Below are positions 12,113 through 26,200 of a stretch of 64,000 nt of DNA, piece after piece (the stretch's first letter is position 1; the number at the start of each line of letters is the position of its first letter). A program made the position numbers and the translations under genes. Origin of the DNA: Tubiluchus corallicola (taxonomy: Eukaryota; Priapulida; Priapulimorpha; Priapulimorphida; Tubiluchidae); the NCBI GenBank assembly GCA_030141605.1, contig JAQGDQ010000046.1:1-64000 (forward strand). Direction: 5' to 3'. The notes under the pieces were generated by a model. The model saw nothing but the letters and a program-made list of their open reading frames with translations, was not told the origin of the DNA and did no database searches.

Positions 12113-15100
12113 ACAATACTAAATTAGAAAGTTTGGAAAATTTTTGCGCCTTCACTTGCACAGATCTTCTAGGTTTGACTATTTTTAATAACATTTGCCT
12201 ACTATTTTCTTTTTAATACTACAAGATTTACTATTATTTTTAATAATAATTTTTTATACTATTTTTGATGCTACTATTTTTAATGCTAAAAAACGAGATC
12301 AGCTCTGATACGGAATTTAGTTTTTAAACTTAACAATAGGTCTAATAAAAATTACTTGATCGATGTATATCCACGTATTTTTATTTTTGTAACAAAGGTT
12401 CCTAACCTCTTGTGCAACTGAAAGTAATAAGAAGCTAGATCGCAGTTATTATAAAAATTCTTTCTTCGGAGATGAATAGACAACTTGAGATAATAAAAAT
12501 GGTTCCTGGTACGGTTCTAGTAACACAAATATTAAAAGCCGCACAGCACGTGACATCTTCAACATAACATTAAAAAGTAGTGTCATAGATCTTTAAGCGC
12601 AAACAAAGAGCTCGTATTAAGGCTGTTGTCGTTTGCACTGCTTACACTTGAGGCTGGATTGCTGATGATGATATTCATAGAACGTTGTCTTTGTAAAGAA
12701 AATGGAAATTTTACAGAAACCTGCATGTACCAGTACTTCAACAACAAAACGCGCGTCTTGCTGCTGAAGCAGGAAAATGTCATCAGGCTGCAAATCACAC
12801 AATTTTCTCTTCTACAACGAAATAAAGCTCATTACGTTATTAAGACGAGAACCTTAGTGCATGGTGTTGGTGAGCCACCGTATACGTTTGCTTAATTGGG
12901 GTCCCATGAGAGTGATGTTTCTGTGAACAGATTTTATAATGTCACCTGATGCAACTGCCATGTAATGGTTCGTAACCGTTCTTGCAATTTAAAATATTAG
13001 TTTACAATTGTTAGTTTATTAGGATTGAGCAGCAAGAGTACAGACAGCGGAGCGCAAGCCGAGGTAGCCCTGTAGAAGAGTGACATCCCCATTACAAACT
13101 TTTAAAAGTTAATGATGTCCTGCTGGAGCCTTTTTATTTGAACAATTTCAAATGCGAATTGTTGTGAAAAATAATTGTGCATTTGTACTGATGGTGACAA
13201 TGACTCTGTGTACGCTGAATTTCTTGTGGTAATGCGGTGGTGGTAGTGGTAGTAGTGAAAATGATAATAATGACGATGACTAAGATTATGATAACCATGA
13301 TGAATGGTAATGAATGGCTGTGGCAGCAAATTGCATTGGTGTAAACAATGTAATGTAATGATGATGATCATAAGAACAAAAAGAGTTGTTTGCCATTGTT
13401 GCCTACCTAGTTGCAAGTTTTCATCCACCTAGATAAGACAAAAACGATGAAACCTCACCATACCATTGTTTGAAATTGAAAGTTTAATGTTCTAGCCTTG
13501 CTGTTATTTCATACGTTGCCTGCAACGGTTACGGATTCGGTTTTCATAAGACAACATCGACATCCTAATAACGATATCGTTGGTTAATATCACGGTTGTC
13601 TAATAACTGTGAGCTATATGACTTATGCTGGTGGCCCATTAGTTAGATGTTTATTGCTCTGGAAATGATGAAATAACCGACTTCGTATATCAGTTGTCGT
13701 AATATAGTTGAAGTATCCTTGTTGACTTAGCAAAGACTATGGGCAGCAATAATGAGAAAGATAAACGCCTGTATGGATATTAGCGCAGAATGCACTGGAC
13801 CTTCAAAATTCAATACAATACCGAAGTTCACTCAGCCGTGCAGAAATGAATCACAAATTTATTATTAAGAAGTGGCCCTCTTTTTTACTTTGTTAGGTAG
13901 CGATGTCACATCGATTACACAAATATTTTTCAAAATGACAATAAACTTCATTTCGATGACAAAAGTTTGTTATTGTCGGGTTAGAAAATATTGCAAATTT
14001 GCTCGTTTTCAATACACCCAACGCACATTTTATTGAACTCTTTAAAACAGAAAAAGAGAAAAGCTGCACGAACTCATTTACAAAGCTATTCTGATTTCTG
14101 ATTCAAAATGTAATTGATCAAATCCGATTTTCATTTAAAATTGTATAAAGTCTCGGATTCTGCGTAATTATATGAAGATCAGTGTGTTCAAATATTCAAA
14201 TGGAGAATTAAAACATAATCTTGAATGAAACTCGGAAGACGGGAAGGTATTTTTGTTTAAATCCAACTTATATCGGGTTTTGTGAACTAAACAAAATTAA
14301 ACGATTAAAAGATACGCTTAATTGCAGTTGGAATAGTTGTGCAGACGTGGATGTTATTTTTATTTTTATTACTAACATTACTATTTTCTAACTGCTGCTT
14401 CTGTTTTTTGTTTGATTTTTTAAGTCAATGCTTTAGCTTGAACAAGAACTTGAAAAATAATTTCCATAACAAAACGAAATACGATCCTATAAAACCATTT
14501 AAAATTTGAAATTTAGTCAACATTTTGTGAACTGATTAATTTGCTTGAAAGCTCTTTCATGTAGACTGAGTTTTCTCTTTTTCTCGTTAACTTTTTCTTT
14601 TTGATGCGCAGACACTGCACATGCAAAGAATTTGGGACTCTTTGAGTTGTAAGAAGTCGTATCAGGATTTCTGCTGTTAATCAAACCTCTCATCAATAAC
14701 AAGGAAATATTGACATTCGTCCTGGTGCTCCCTTACATTATTAACAAGCTCAATATCGTCCCACTTTACCAGACAAACGCATTAATTGTCGGAGGAGTTA
14801 TTCTGAAGAGGACCACGAAAGTGCGCAGATCATCAGGCTCTTGCAAAGTTTAGGGACGCCGCATTTAATATTAATGGCAAAATCGTAAAAAACTATAATA
14901 GAATGCCAGAAACTTCTGGAATTTTTGAAATCACGCTTAAATAAATAATACATGTAAAATATTTGTTGCTACCTGTTCCTCGGCTTTGTTTTTCGACTGT
15001 CTGTCGTTCTACCTGTGTCACGCCCGTTTTCACCTTTGTCTTTTTATTTATTCACTTTTTTATTATTGTCTGCCGATTCCCTCGTAATTCTTTCTGTCCT

Positions 15101-16727
15101 CCTACTTTAGCTTAGTTAATGCAGGATGAAAATTTGTTGACTTGTTTTTGCAGAGTATTTGTGTCTGGCGGTACTGGTAATTTTATTTTGATCCTCGACG
15201 ACCTACACACTGTCACAAGTCATTTCCGGTTTTGGACATATTACAAGAATCTGCTCCCTTGGGAGCGATCCAGCTAAGAATGTAATTACTAATTCTGATA
15301 TGAGCAAGAACATATGAGAAATTTCTGTTTGATCTGATCAAGCAGACTATTAGACTCTCCACAGCGAACTATAGAACCACTCTGGTACAAATAATATGAA
15401 GTTTCTGTAATCGACGATGCCTTATCATATGCGCAAGGGGCTCCATTATTAACCGTAGGTTTAATCGCAACAAAATCTGTTTTAGTTTATGCAAGGTCTT
15501 CGATAACAGAATTCGAGAAATGCTACAGATCGCTTTTAGATTTTTAGTGTAAAATTAAAGTAGGTGTAACTGTTTCCAAATTCAAAGAACTCGAAAAGAG
15601 TAGCTTACATGCACACAAGCTATCACAAACTGTACAAAATAGCGGATTGAATTACCTTTAAAAGTTAAATTTTACAGTAAATTCCTGACAGAGGCAAGGC
15701 AAGAGCAAAACACAACGTATTGTGGAAAATAAAAAAGACGGAAAAGAACCACAACAAAATAAATGAAAAAAGACTGTTGTCAGAAAATTGCTTTGTACTC
15801 TTGCAGCTCATCATAAAATAAAGATACCGAAAGGCTTTTTGCCAAACCACTTTACAGCTTTTAATTACTTATCAATGTTGACAAAACGATAAAACCTGAG
15901 CGAAAATATATTTTAGCAGCTGGACCTCTGGCGTTATCGATATGTACATCAGAACTATGCGATCACTCGTGGGTCGCTTAATTTTATGTAGCTTAAATCG
16001 TAAATTTGTCAGATTGAGTTTAACCAAACTGGGCTTTGTGTCAATGGCATCATGATTAATATTATCATTGTAGACAAGGACCCAAAGCCCGTTCCGCCTT
16101 GAGAAAAAGATACATTAAGGACATTAAAAAAATCATCCCAATAGTGAAAGTACCTTGTCATTAAAATCTTTGGCTCTAGTTAGTGTGTCCTATAGTCCTA
16201 TAGTTTAATAACATTAAATTTTAAATAATTGCGGCACACTGAAACGCCTAACATCATATTGGGTTAAGGCGCGTGAAATCCGTAATTCACTTGCCAAAAA
16301 AGTAGAACTTTGTGCCTTCTGAAAAGTAACTTGTCATTTTCTGTTGCTATTCTGTTTTCGTCGCAATTACTCTCTTCCTTTTCCTTCAATGATTGCCCTT
16401 TCAGCGTCTTATTTGCAGCCTGGTTAAATTGTCCTGTTTCCTTCAGCAGTATTTGCCTAGTATTTCTAGAATTAAATGCTTTTTCCTAAATGATGGTCAT
16501 AAGTTTTGACTTTAATTAAGCGTGAGCTTTTGTTAACGGTTCCTTTTCAAGAAAAATCATGTCAGAAAACCAGAACACCAAGAGAACTACACAAGCAATT
16601 CGTTTAGCTCACAGAAACGTCATTGTACGTCCCTTGAATGAAATTTTCTTTGTAGTAATAAACAGAAAACATATAACTTATATAAAAATGTTAGATCTGA
16701 TACTTCTCTCTGTCCTTTTAAATTAGT
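12113..16727. other. Intergenic, no gene seen
   Basis: AT-rich DNA. The 108-codon minus-strand frame at 13102-13428 is His/Tyr-rich and comes from simple GGT/GAT-type sequence, so it is not called. Confidence 0.5.
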
Positions 16728-16907
<180 letters not shown>

Positions 16908-19900
16908 TAATAGTCTTCAATTTAGCATGCACTATGTTGCATTTTTATACGATCGTAGGTTATCGAAATAAACTTAACTTCAACTTAATTAAGCAAAGAC
17001 AGTCCGATGCTGGTAACCCATTACTTTTTTTGTTAAATAGCTTAAAGGTCAAGGTCAGAATATCAAAAACGTCTGAAAAGTTTATGTCCATAGTGACTCC
17101 ACGTGTCTGCACTTTTGCTCTAGTGAAAACAGGTGTGTACGTTGCAAGTTGTCCGAGGCTTTTGTACTCCACATACACATTAAGACATATCACATATATA
17201 AACATACATCTGCATTCAAAGCAACTCTACTTGATAAATTTTCACAACTGCACCACTGCTAGTGAAATACTCAAAACAGTGGATACTCAATACGCATCCG
17301 TTTTAGTCTTAAGTAACCACTGCGTGCACGTAACTAATGAATTTAACTCAAGCAGGATTCAGGTAGGTATCGTGTTTCGTATTGTTGCAAATATTTCGTT
17401 GAAAAATGTTCAACAACGCAAGCTGATTTCTTGTAAACGCGCCTAAGTCTTTACGTCTTTGTAGAGAACGTTAATTGATTATTGGATTAAAACGCAAGTA
17501 ATGCGACAAACGACAATGTGGAGTGACAGCTTGATAATTCTAGAAAAACCGATCAGTGATCATTCGAAATCAGGTGGAAGCTAGCGACAGAATTTAACAA
17601 GTTCGACTCGAACTGTTGGTCGATGCACTCGCTCAGCTCAAGGTCGTGAATTATAAATGACGTCAATGCCGCTATCTTGAATTTAAGACGACAACGGAAA
17701 ATCCGACTCAGTTAATCGATTCAAAATTTATTCTAATATATTTCTATAAAGCGACATTTAAACCCATTCTGTAGGTTGATGTGGAACTCATTCTAGTAAT
17801 AATACTCCTGTAAAGTTTCAGGACAGTCATTCAGCAATTGGTGGAACTTTGGGCTGCTTCTAAAATAATATTAAAGCAACCATCATAAATTTAGAATGGC
17901 GGATTGAAAATCCGACTGTCAGTCGATGCGGAATTTTTTCTTGTACGTTCGTCTGAAGTTTCCATCCGACGATCCATTGCAAATTCAAGGAGCCATAGCC
18001 TTTTTTTCAATTAGATCATCTCAAAAACAAAGACAATATTCAGAAAAAAGCGATTTGGGTAGAGTCCCTCGATCCATGTAAGTATGTGTTACAGGACCAG
18101 AAATGTGTAAAATTTAGACGATGTCTAAAATTCCTACGCACTTCATACATCACTATACATTTTGGGAAAAAGTGAAATAAATGTTTTTGCTGCGACATTT
18201 TCATACTTTTCCTACACCTTTTGTACAATAGCTAGGATCTATACAGTATGCGAAAAGTAGTTAGGCAAAGTATAAAATGAATAGAATTTATCTACTCTCC
18301 TAGATTTTTGTACACTATCTAGGCATTGTATAGAATGCGTAAAACGGCTTAGGCAATGTCTTAAATTAAGCAAGGAGTACAAGTAAATAGGTGAGTTAAT
18401 TTGTTTTACTGGTATCCTAAAATTTTCATAGAAAATAAAAATACATGTATAACTGAGTGGCAACGAGTAAATAATATAGTAGTAGAATTTTAGAATAACT
18501 ATGGGATTGCACAATCGGTATCACAAAGTCTGTCAAGCAGTTCACTCATCTAGCAGTATTTCCTTCTTAATGCCGGTGATGTATCATTGCTTTTATGTTG
18601 TAGTAGCCATGACATCATACAACATAACCTATAGGCAGTAATGAGGAGGCTGCTTTTTCACCCTAACGTTAAATCGGTTTCGCATGATTACTTAATTGCT
18701 GGTATTTTCCGCCATTTAGAAAAACAGTGTTAAATGCATTATTTGCTTGCCCTTCTCTAATGCAGTGTCAAAACACTTTCATTTTAAGACGTTCGGAGTA
18801 GTCAACGGTTACGTGTTTCTGCATTCATCGTATATGAAACACATCTAGAATGGAAGTATAAATGTGCTTGGATTCGACCCGTCTTTTTTGTCAGTTAAAG
18901 GTTTTCATTAGAAAATCATGGGAAGTGTTGATCACACATATTAATAAAATACCCTATGTCACACTTTCCCCGTAGCATATACGCTTATTTTACACTATTG
19001 GCACTATTAAACACACACAGTAACCACTCAGCTATTCTGTCAATTATTCGCCTCAAAGAGCTGGCTTAATTAAATCTCAGTTGACCACAACAATCAAATC
19101 TGTAGCACAAAACTGCGTTCTCGTGAATGATTATAGCTCTATTGTTGGATTTTAATTATCCAAGCGCCAAAGTAATAATAAGTTTACTAGCCCGTTCTGG
19201 CCTCAGAAATACAATTTTCGCAGTCACGTTTTCTTCATTTCTTTTATCTATTATTAATTAATACGCAATAGATTTCAAACGTAAGCGTTGCTCTGATAAG
19301 TGATTCTGAAAATCGTCTGTGCGAAGTCTAAATGAGTTTTTAGTTCACAGGCAAACACTGCTACTTACGTAAACAGCATTGAAATTCCGTTAGAAGTTTA
19401 CAAAATCCATTTATAAAGTGTATGCTGATATGAATTGCAATGATTTTTGTATACTATAGATGGAGTACTATGTAATTTATAGTATTATGTAATATTTTGT
19501 ACTAAAGTGATTTCACCACTTTATGTCAAACAACGTGCCCAAAATTTGTTAAATTTTCTTAGCGTCACTACAAACAGGCAGAACATCACTGAAGTGAAAC
19601 AGATTCATGAAGCATCGTCATTCCTGTCACGTTTACCTCTAATCCTATATGCTTTCTACACTCCAGTCTTTCATTCTGCGTTTGTAATCACAAAATTGCA
19701 TATCCAAGAAAGGGTCCAATGCAAGGAAAACACAAAAAATGTGTATAAATTTACTTAACTAAATGTGACTCATCAAAACTTCAAAGTCATATAGCAGAAT
19801 CCTGTTTGGTAGTTCATCATTTCGAGTACGCTAATAATTATCAGAAAGTACTCGCTTGCTTTATAAAGAAAGCTGACTAACTACTGATGGATTAAATTTG

Positions 19901-20242
19901 AAAATATTGTATTAAAGCTAAATTAATTTTATTATAACTGCGTTAATTTTAATTTCAGGGTGGCGTTGTTGATGTCCAGAAATACGATATTTGATACTGA
20001 CATTGAATAAGCAACGCTTTGAAACAGTTCTTCGAATATCAAGCCTTTCCTAATGTGCCTTCAATTAATGGTGTAGATTTTGAAGTCCTGCTGCTTCATC
20101 AATTAATTTGTTACTATGACATACGTTAATTAAGTGCGCAGTCACGTTGTTAATTTGTGTTCGAGTCTAAAAAGCCTCTTAAGTATTTGAACACGCTGCA
20201 TTTGCACTCGCTTGTCGTAACAAGCGCTCTTTGAAGGTAGCA
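16908..20242. other. Intergenic upstream of GRIN2, no coding exon seen
   Basis: The 170-codon frame at 16934-17446 (+) has no recognisable domain and low-complexity composition. GRIN2 promoter and 5' UTR should lie within the last part, but no confident core motif was found. Confidence 0.5.
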
Positions 20243-23200
20243 ATGATGTCAGAAGCAGCACTTGGCCTGCTTCGCCTTTTGCTTCTGATTCTCGTCATTC
20301 TTCCACTGAGCAGTCGTGGCAAGGAATACTTTTTCAGGCGAACCCCTATAGCGGCGTGTGATAATAATACCACCTACCTAAAAATCGGGGGAATATTCCC
20401 GAATTATCCCAAGCTGTTTATAGCGGGAAGAAAGAAGAAATACGAAAGCGATGTTAGAACTGCCATCAGTGAGTTGACTAAGAAGGCAGAAGTTACTCAT
20501 ATGTCGTTTACTCAAGATTACAAGCTAGTGTCACACTGTTCACCTCAGGTAGAGACCAGCAATATTGCATTAAATTGTATAAACATTAATTGTTTTGAAA
20601 TATATATATATACTGTTAAGTATGTTTAAATAGATATTGGATATTAGTGAACTGTAAGTTCCTTGCCAATTTGTAAAGATGTCCAATAATGACAACACTA
20701 ATGACGACAATGAAACTCCAAATATATCCGTTACATACATCCGTTATATAGATATTTCTACAAAATAATACATTTATGTTCATACTTGACTGGCCTTGAC
20801 AAGAATTTGTTATGAGCAGTCTTTCCAATAGTTTCCATTCCCTTCCTCTCTCTTTCTCTTTCATTCTCTCTCTCCCTTTTATCCCTCTCCCTCTCTTCTT
20901 TTTTCATCTCTCTCTGTCTTTCTCTCTCTGTGTGTCTCACCGTCTCTTTCTATCTTTCTTTCCCTATATTCTAACCTTTTCCGGGGCGCCAATATTCCTC
21001 CTAATCACTCATATGATATTGCCCCATTTCACTGAGGTTCTCTCGCGGTTTCTGTACACGTTTCAGTTATCCAGGCACGTAGTAAGATTAAACGGATTAC
21101 AGAGTCATTGCATTTAATGGTAGAATTGTTCAAACCGTTATGGTGTATCTTACAGTTGCAGTACATCAGCGTCGATGAGCCTAGTCCAGCAGACATTTTG
21201 GAGAATGTTTTATGTCCAATGCTGAAGCACAACATATCAGCCATCATTTTCTGCTCTCACTTAATCGACCTTCCCGAGCAGGGCTCGTTTGCCCAGTTCA
21301 CGGCGTCCAGTCGCTACTTGCTCAATCTTCTCACCTACCTGAACATACCTGTGATCGGTTGGAATGCTGACAACTCCGGCTTTAACGTAAGTATTTACAA
21401 TAAACTTTGATTTTATAAAATGCTTTAGAATTTAGGGTTTTATAGAAATACTTTTTCATTCTCGTCAAAAAACTGTCTGCTTGGTGCTTAAAACCGCAAA
21501 CGTTTATCCTAATATTTAAACTTTGAACAACATCATACCTAGTTCAAGTTCAGAAAAGTGCAAAACAGTCAAGCTTACTGCTCCCCCCCCCCCAGCCAAA
21601 GGCTTTCTCGACACTGTATTTTGAACGAGCCTTGCCCCGGTTGACGGGAAAGTTTTGTGTGATGGATGCTGTCAGCAGGAAAAGAATGAAGATAATTCAA
21701 ATGACAACAAATCAGGCGATAAAAGTAAAAAGGATTGTATGAGAAACTTCAAATTCAATCAGGCATCGCGGAGATAAATGGCATAAAAGAGTGTCTTAAC
21801 ACTGGGATTGGCTCACTGGAGGGTAGTCTAATAGACAGAATTAAACACTTGCTAACTCCGAAATGGCATTTTTAAAAGAGGAACTAAGTGAAAATGTTGA
21901 AAACGCACAGAAATGAATTGAGTTGTTAGACAGTACTGCACGTAGTACGTCTAAGATATAGACGATATCGCATCTAGTTCAAGTCTTATTAATTGCACTT
22001 TAGTTTTTTTATAATCTTCCGCCTAGCGATGAGAATGGGGAACCAAAGTTCCTACGGTAGTCGGAAGTTTCTTATTGAAAGTGCCGAATGCAAATTTCAA
22101 GCCTGTGATGTTTTTTCTTTGTACAATTCCGATAGTTAAGGATAGTTCAGCGTAATGCTAAAGGAGTCAGTATACCTGTAAGAAATGAATTTTAATTAAT
22201 TAAAATCGGCTGTATGAATATTGAACTTAAAAAGCATTGGCAAAATGTACGGACTATTCAATAAAGTCAACTATAACACTAACGCTCTTATCAGCTGCAG
22301 CTTTTTTGAATTTAGATTTTTTTAAGGCTCTTTTTAAGTCAACATAGTATATGAACGTAGTATTATTTTAGCTAGAACATTTTGTAATTCCTCAATGGGT
22401 TTTTACTTTCTAACCAAGACAAATAGTAAGTTTTTATTTTGTTGCACCTACAATGTGATATATTTTTATATAATTACATGTATAATGCAAAAATTTTCCA
22501 CATAAAAACTAGCTGCATAACTTAACATTTAGTAAAATTAAGCAGGTGGATATTCTCAGTCAATCAAGCTGCTTTCGTTAAGGTCTAAGATTCTTTGTTA
22601 TCTGCTTTCTTATAACAGTTTTGTAAACGTTTTATCATTTTTTCTAGGTTAAACTTGTACAAACATAGTTTTCAGAGAGAATTGTAGCATCGGGCATGAC
22701 GTCAGTAAGGCCATTGTGAATTCAATCAGCTATCAATTTCTAGTCAAAGTTAGCCGAAACCTGTTTATTAAAATATTGCAAATTTAATAGATTTTTTTAA
22801 AAACATTTTTACCTTGATTCACTTCTCGCTTCCAATTCTAATTACTTTACACCTTGTACATATTTTATCGATTTTTTATTTTATCGTAATTTTAGTGTCA
22901 GTAATGTGAATTTTACCCAATGTTAACTTGCGTATTTAATCGTATTTGTCATTTCATAATATAGGTTGGCGTAGGAGTTAATAACGGAATTCAGTCTCTT
23001 CTTTTATAAAATACTGTATATTTTGTAAATGCTCTTAATATGATATGATATGATATGATATGATATGATATGATATGATATGATATGATATGATATGATA
23101 TGATATGGTATGGTATGGTATGGTATGGTATGGTATGGTATGGCATGGCATGGCATGGCAGGGCAGGGCAGGGCAGGGCAGGGCAGGGCAGGGCAGGGCA

Positions 23201-26200
23201 GGGCAGGGCAGATTAGATTGGATTGGATTGGATTGGATTGGATTGGATTGGATTGGATTAGATTAGATTAGATTAGATTAGATTAGATTAGATTAGATTA
23301 GATTAGATTAGATTAGATTAGATTAGATTAGATTTGATTAGATTAGATTAGATTAGATTAGATTAGATTAGATTAGATTAGATTAGATTAGATTAGATTA
23401 GATTAGATTAGATTAGATTAGATTAGATTAGATTAGATTAGATTAGATTAGATTAGATTAGATTAGATTAGATTAGATTAGATTAGATTAGATTAGATTA
23501 GATTAGATTAGATTAGATTAGATTAGATTAGATTAGATTAGATTAGATTAGATTAGATTAGATTAGATTAGATTAGATTAGATTAGATTAGATTAGATTA
23601 GATTAGATTAGATTAGATTATATTATATTATATTATATTATATTATATTATATTATATTATATTATATTATATTGTATTATATTATATTATATAAAAGCA
23701 CTAAAAGAGCTGCCATAAGACTGAAATACCTTTGAGTCGAACCCATTCCAGTAATCAAACAACCTCCATTCCCTGTTAATTCAGTTTCACAATTATAAAT
23801 AACTGTACTGTAGTTATGCGCGATTTGGTGCATTCACTGAAAAAGCAAAAATAGTATTACAGCAACGCCTAACTGCTGCAGTACTAGTTTTTATGGCTTT
23901 TGATTCACGGTAGTACTATGGCTTTGTAGCCTCTGACCCTTTGAAGTAGAAGTATATAACATCTAGCCACTGCAGTGGTATAGCTCAGCAGTTTCTGCCC
24001 TACTACCGTAGTAACGTTGAGCAACGATCAAGGCATTGCAGAAATCTGATTCAGCTAATCTGGCTACAGTGAGAATTACTGTAGTATTTGGCTTACTAAT
24101 TTTCAATTATAAAATTATAAAACCCTCCAAACTACACGAAGCGATCTTCTGAGTGATCAAAATATATCAAAACACACTATTGCAATGGCCTACCTTTACC
24201 ATAATGAAGCAAATGATCTATTTTTACAGTTGAATCCAGACAGCCTGTTTCTACAACTAGCGCCAGCCATCGCCGATCAGGTGATGGCCATGCTTGATTT
24301 TATGGAAAGGTATGGATGGCAAACTTTCAGCGTCATAACTACACAAGTGGGCGGCCACCAAGATTTCGTGCAGGCCATTCGTCAGCAAATGGAAAAGCGG
24401 GAAAAGCAAAAGTACGTTTGTCCTCGTACATTTTAATGTTCCTTAACATAAAAAAAATCCATCTTTGTTTGTTCTACGGTTAGCTATAAATTGCTTACTG
24501 GTTATACAACTCCTACCCATTAATGTTATCATGACTTAGTGCTGTAAGGAATAATTGATTACTAATATTGTGTAGGATCAATGATCAATCAATATTTCAA
24601 ACACAATAATCAATGCCTCTTCAGGCTGATTTCGTCATTAAGTTCATTTTGCAATCCCGGTGAAACGTGGTGGTGCTCTCTGCAAAAGATAGTGCCTTGT
24701 TCAAACGAATATACATGGCAGCAGTAACCAGCTGTTAACGCTATACGTTGGTATTAATGTCATAATGTAAAAATTTAATATGGTATCGATACGATAAGAA
24801 AACATCTTGCACTGGCTCTATTGATATCATAATATGCGTTCTAATGCTTTTAAATAGTGCGTTGATAATTTCGTCATTTGCACTAGAAAAACTACTAAAC
24901 CCTTGGGCTTCAGATTCAACATGCTAGAGGTAGTTACTATAGCTGCGTCACACAGCTTGCAGCACGTGCAGAAACAGATGTCACACCTACCAAACACAGA
25001 CACCAGAATTTTTCTACTGTATGCAACTACAGAAGAAGCCGACGTTTTGTTTCAGTGTAAGTAATACAAGCTTTATAACTGCAATCGTTACAAGCTTTAT
25101 AATACAGAGAGTTCACACGCATAATTGGTAGAAGAGATGGAAATATTAATTAGCTCTAGTGTCTTGCATTTCACAAGGTCTTTAATCGTTGTTTTTCTTC
25201 TACTTCAGCTAAAATGCGCATATAGCTAAAACAATGTCACAACAATACAGTTTCACATAAAAAAGTTTTGATAGGCAAATAATGCCACGAACACTAGAGT
25301 TTCACATAAAAAGTCATGATTGGCAGACCTGTTGGTCAATTGCTGTGGCAAAAAGACATCAAAATGTTGATTTTTATTAGACAGGGATCACTCGAAAGTG
25401 ACTAAAATGTTCGTTTCTCATTAATAAGTGAACCGTCACGTACAAAACGTGCCACTGAATTAATAGAATTTAACAGTTTCAGTAGTAGGGTGCAACAATT
25501 ATCATGCAGGTTTGGAAGCACTTATGCATAATTGGCTTCTTCGTAGCGGATTAACAGGTGCCAATAATGTTGCATGGGCAAACAATATAATTTCACCGCG
25601 CACGAAAAGCATGCAAAATATGTTTCGACTTCGCAAAAAGACTATTAAATCTCAGCAGTAACTTTATTTATTTCAGCTGCAAAGAATCTAGGTTTGACAA
25701 CCAGGGAGTATGTGTGGATCATCAGCCAGTCCATTGTTGCTGCTACTTATGACTCCTCAAAACTACTATTCAGCAAGAACAGAGAATTAAGCAGAAGACT
25801 CAGAAACTTCCCCATAGGTGGATCTTTACAAGCTTACGTGCATTTCATGTTTTAATAATTCTGCACGTTTTTCGATCAATTTTTCATTTGTTTATTTATT
25901 AGACTACATTTCGTTTAACCATAGCATTATTTTTCTCTATTTTCTTCTTAACCCAAGCTTTGTTCATTTACAATTCACTTATATGCATTCTGTCCTTCAA
26001 AACCTGACTAACAACGGTCTAAGCACATTTATACTAAATTTAAAAAAAGCAGATATGTGTACTCTGTAACATGAAATGAACAATCTAAAATTAGTGTAGA
26101 AGTAAGATATTGCGAGTTTTTAAAGATGGCAAATAATTGGCAAAGCCGCTAAGATAATGTTATGTAATTTCAAAGGTCTGATTGGCATACACTTTGACGC

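Noticed and set aside
23041-23692. CRISPR-like or satellite-centromere interpretation of the pentamer array
   Set aside because: It has no spacers and a 5-bp unit inside a gene intron of an animal genome, so it is a microsatellite array.
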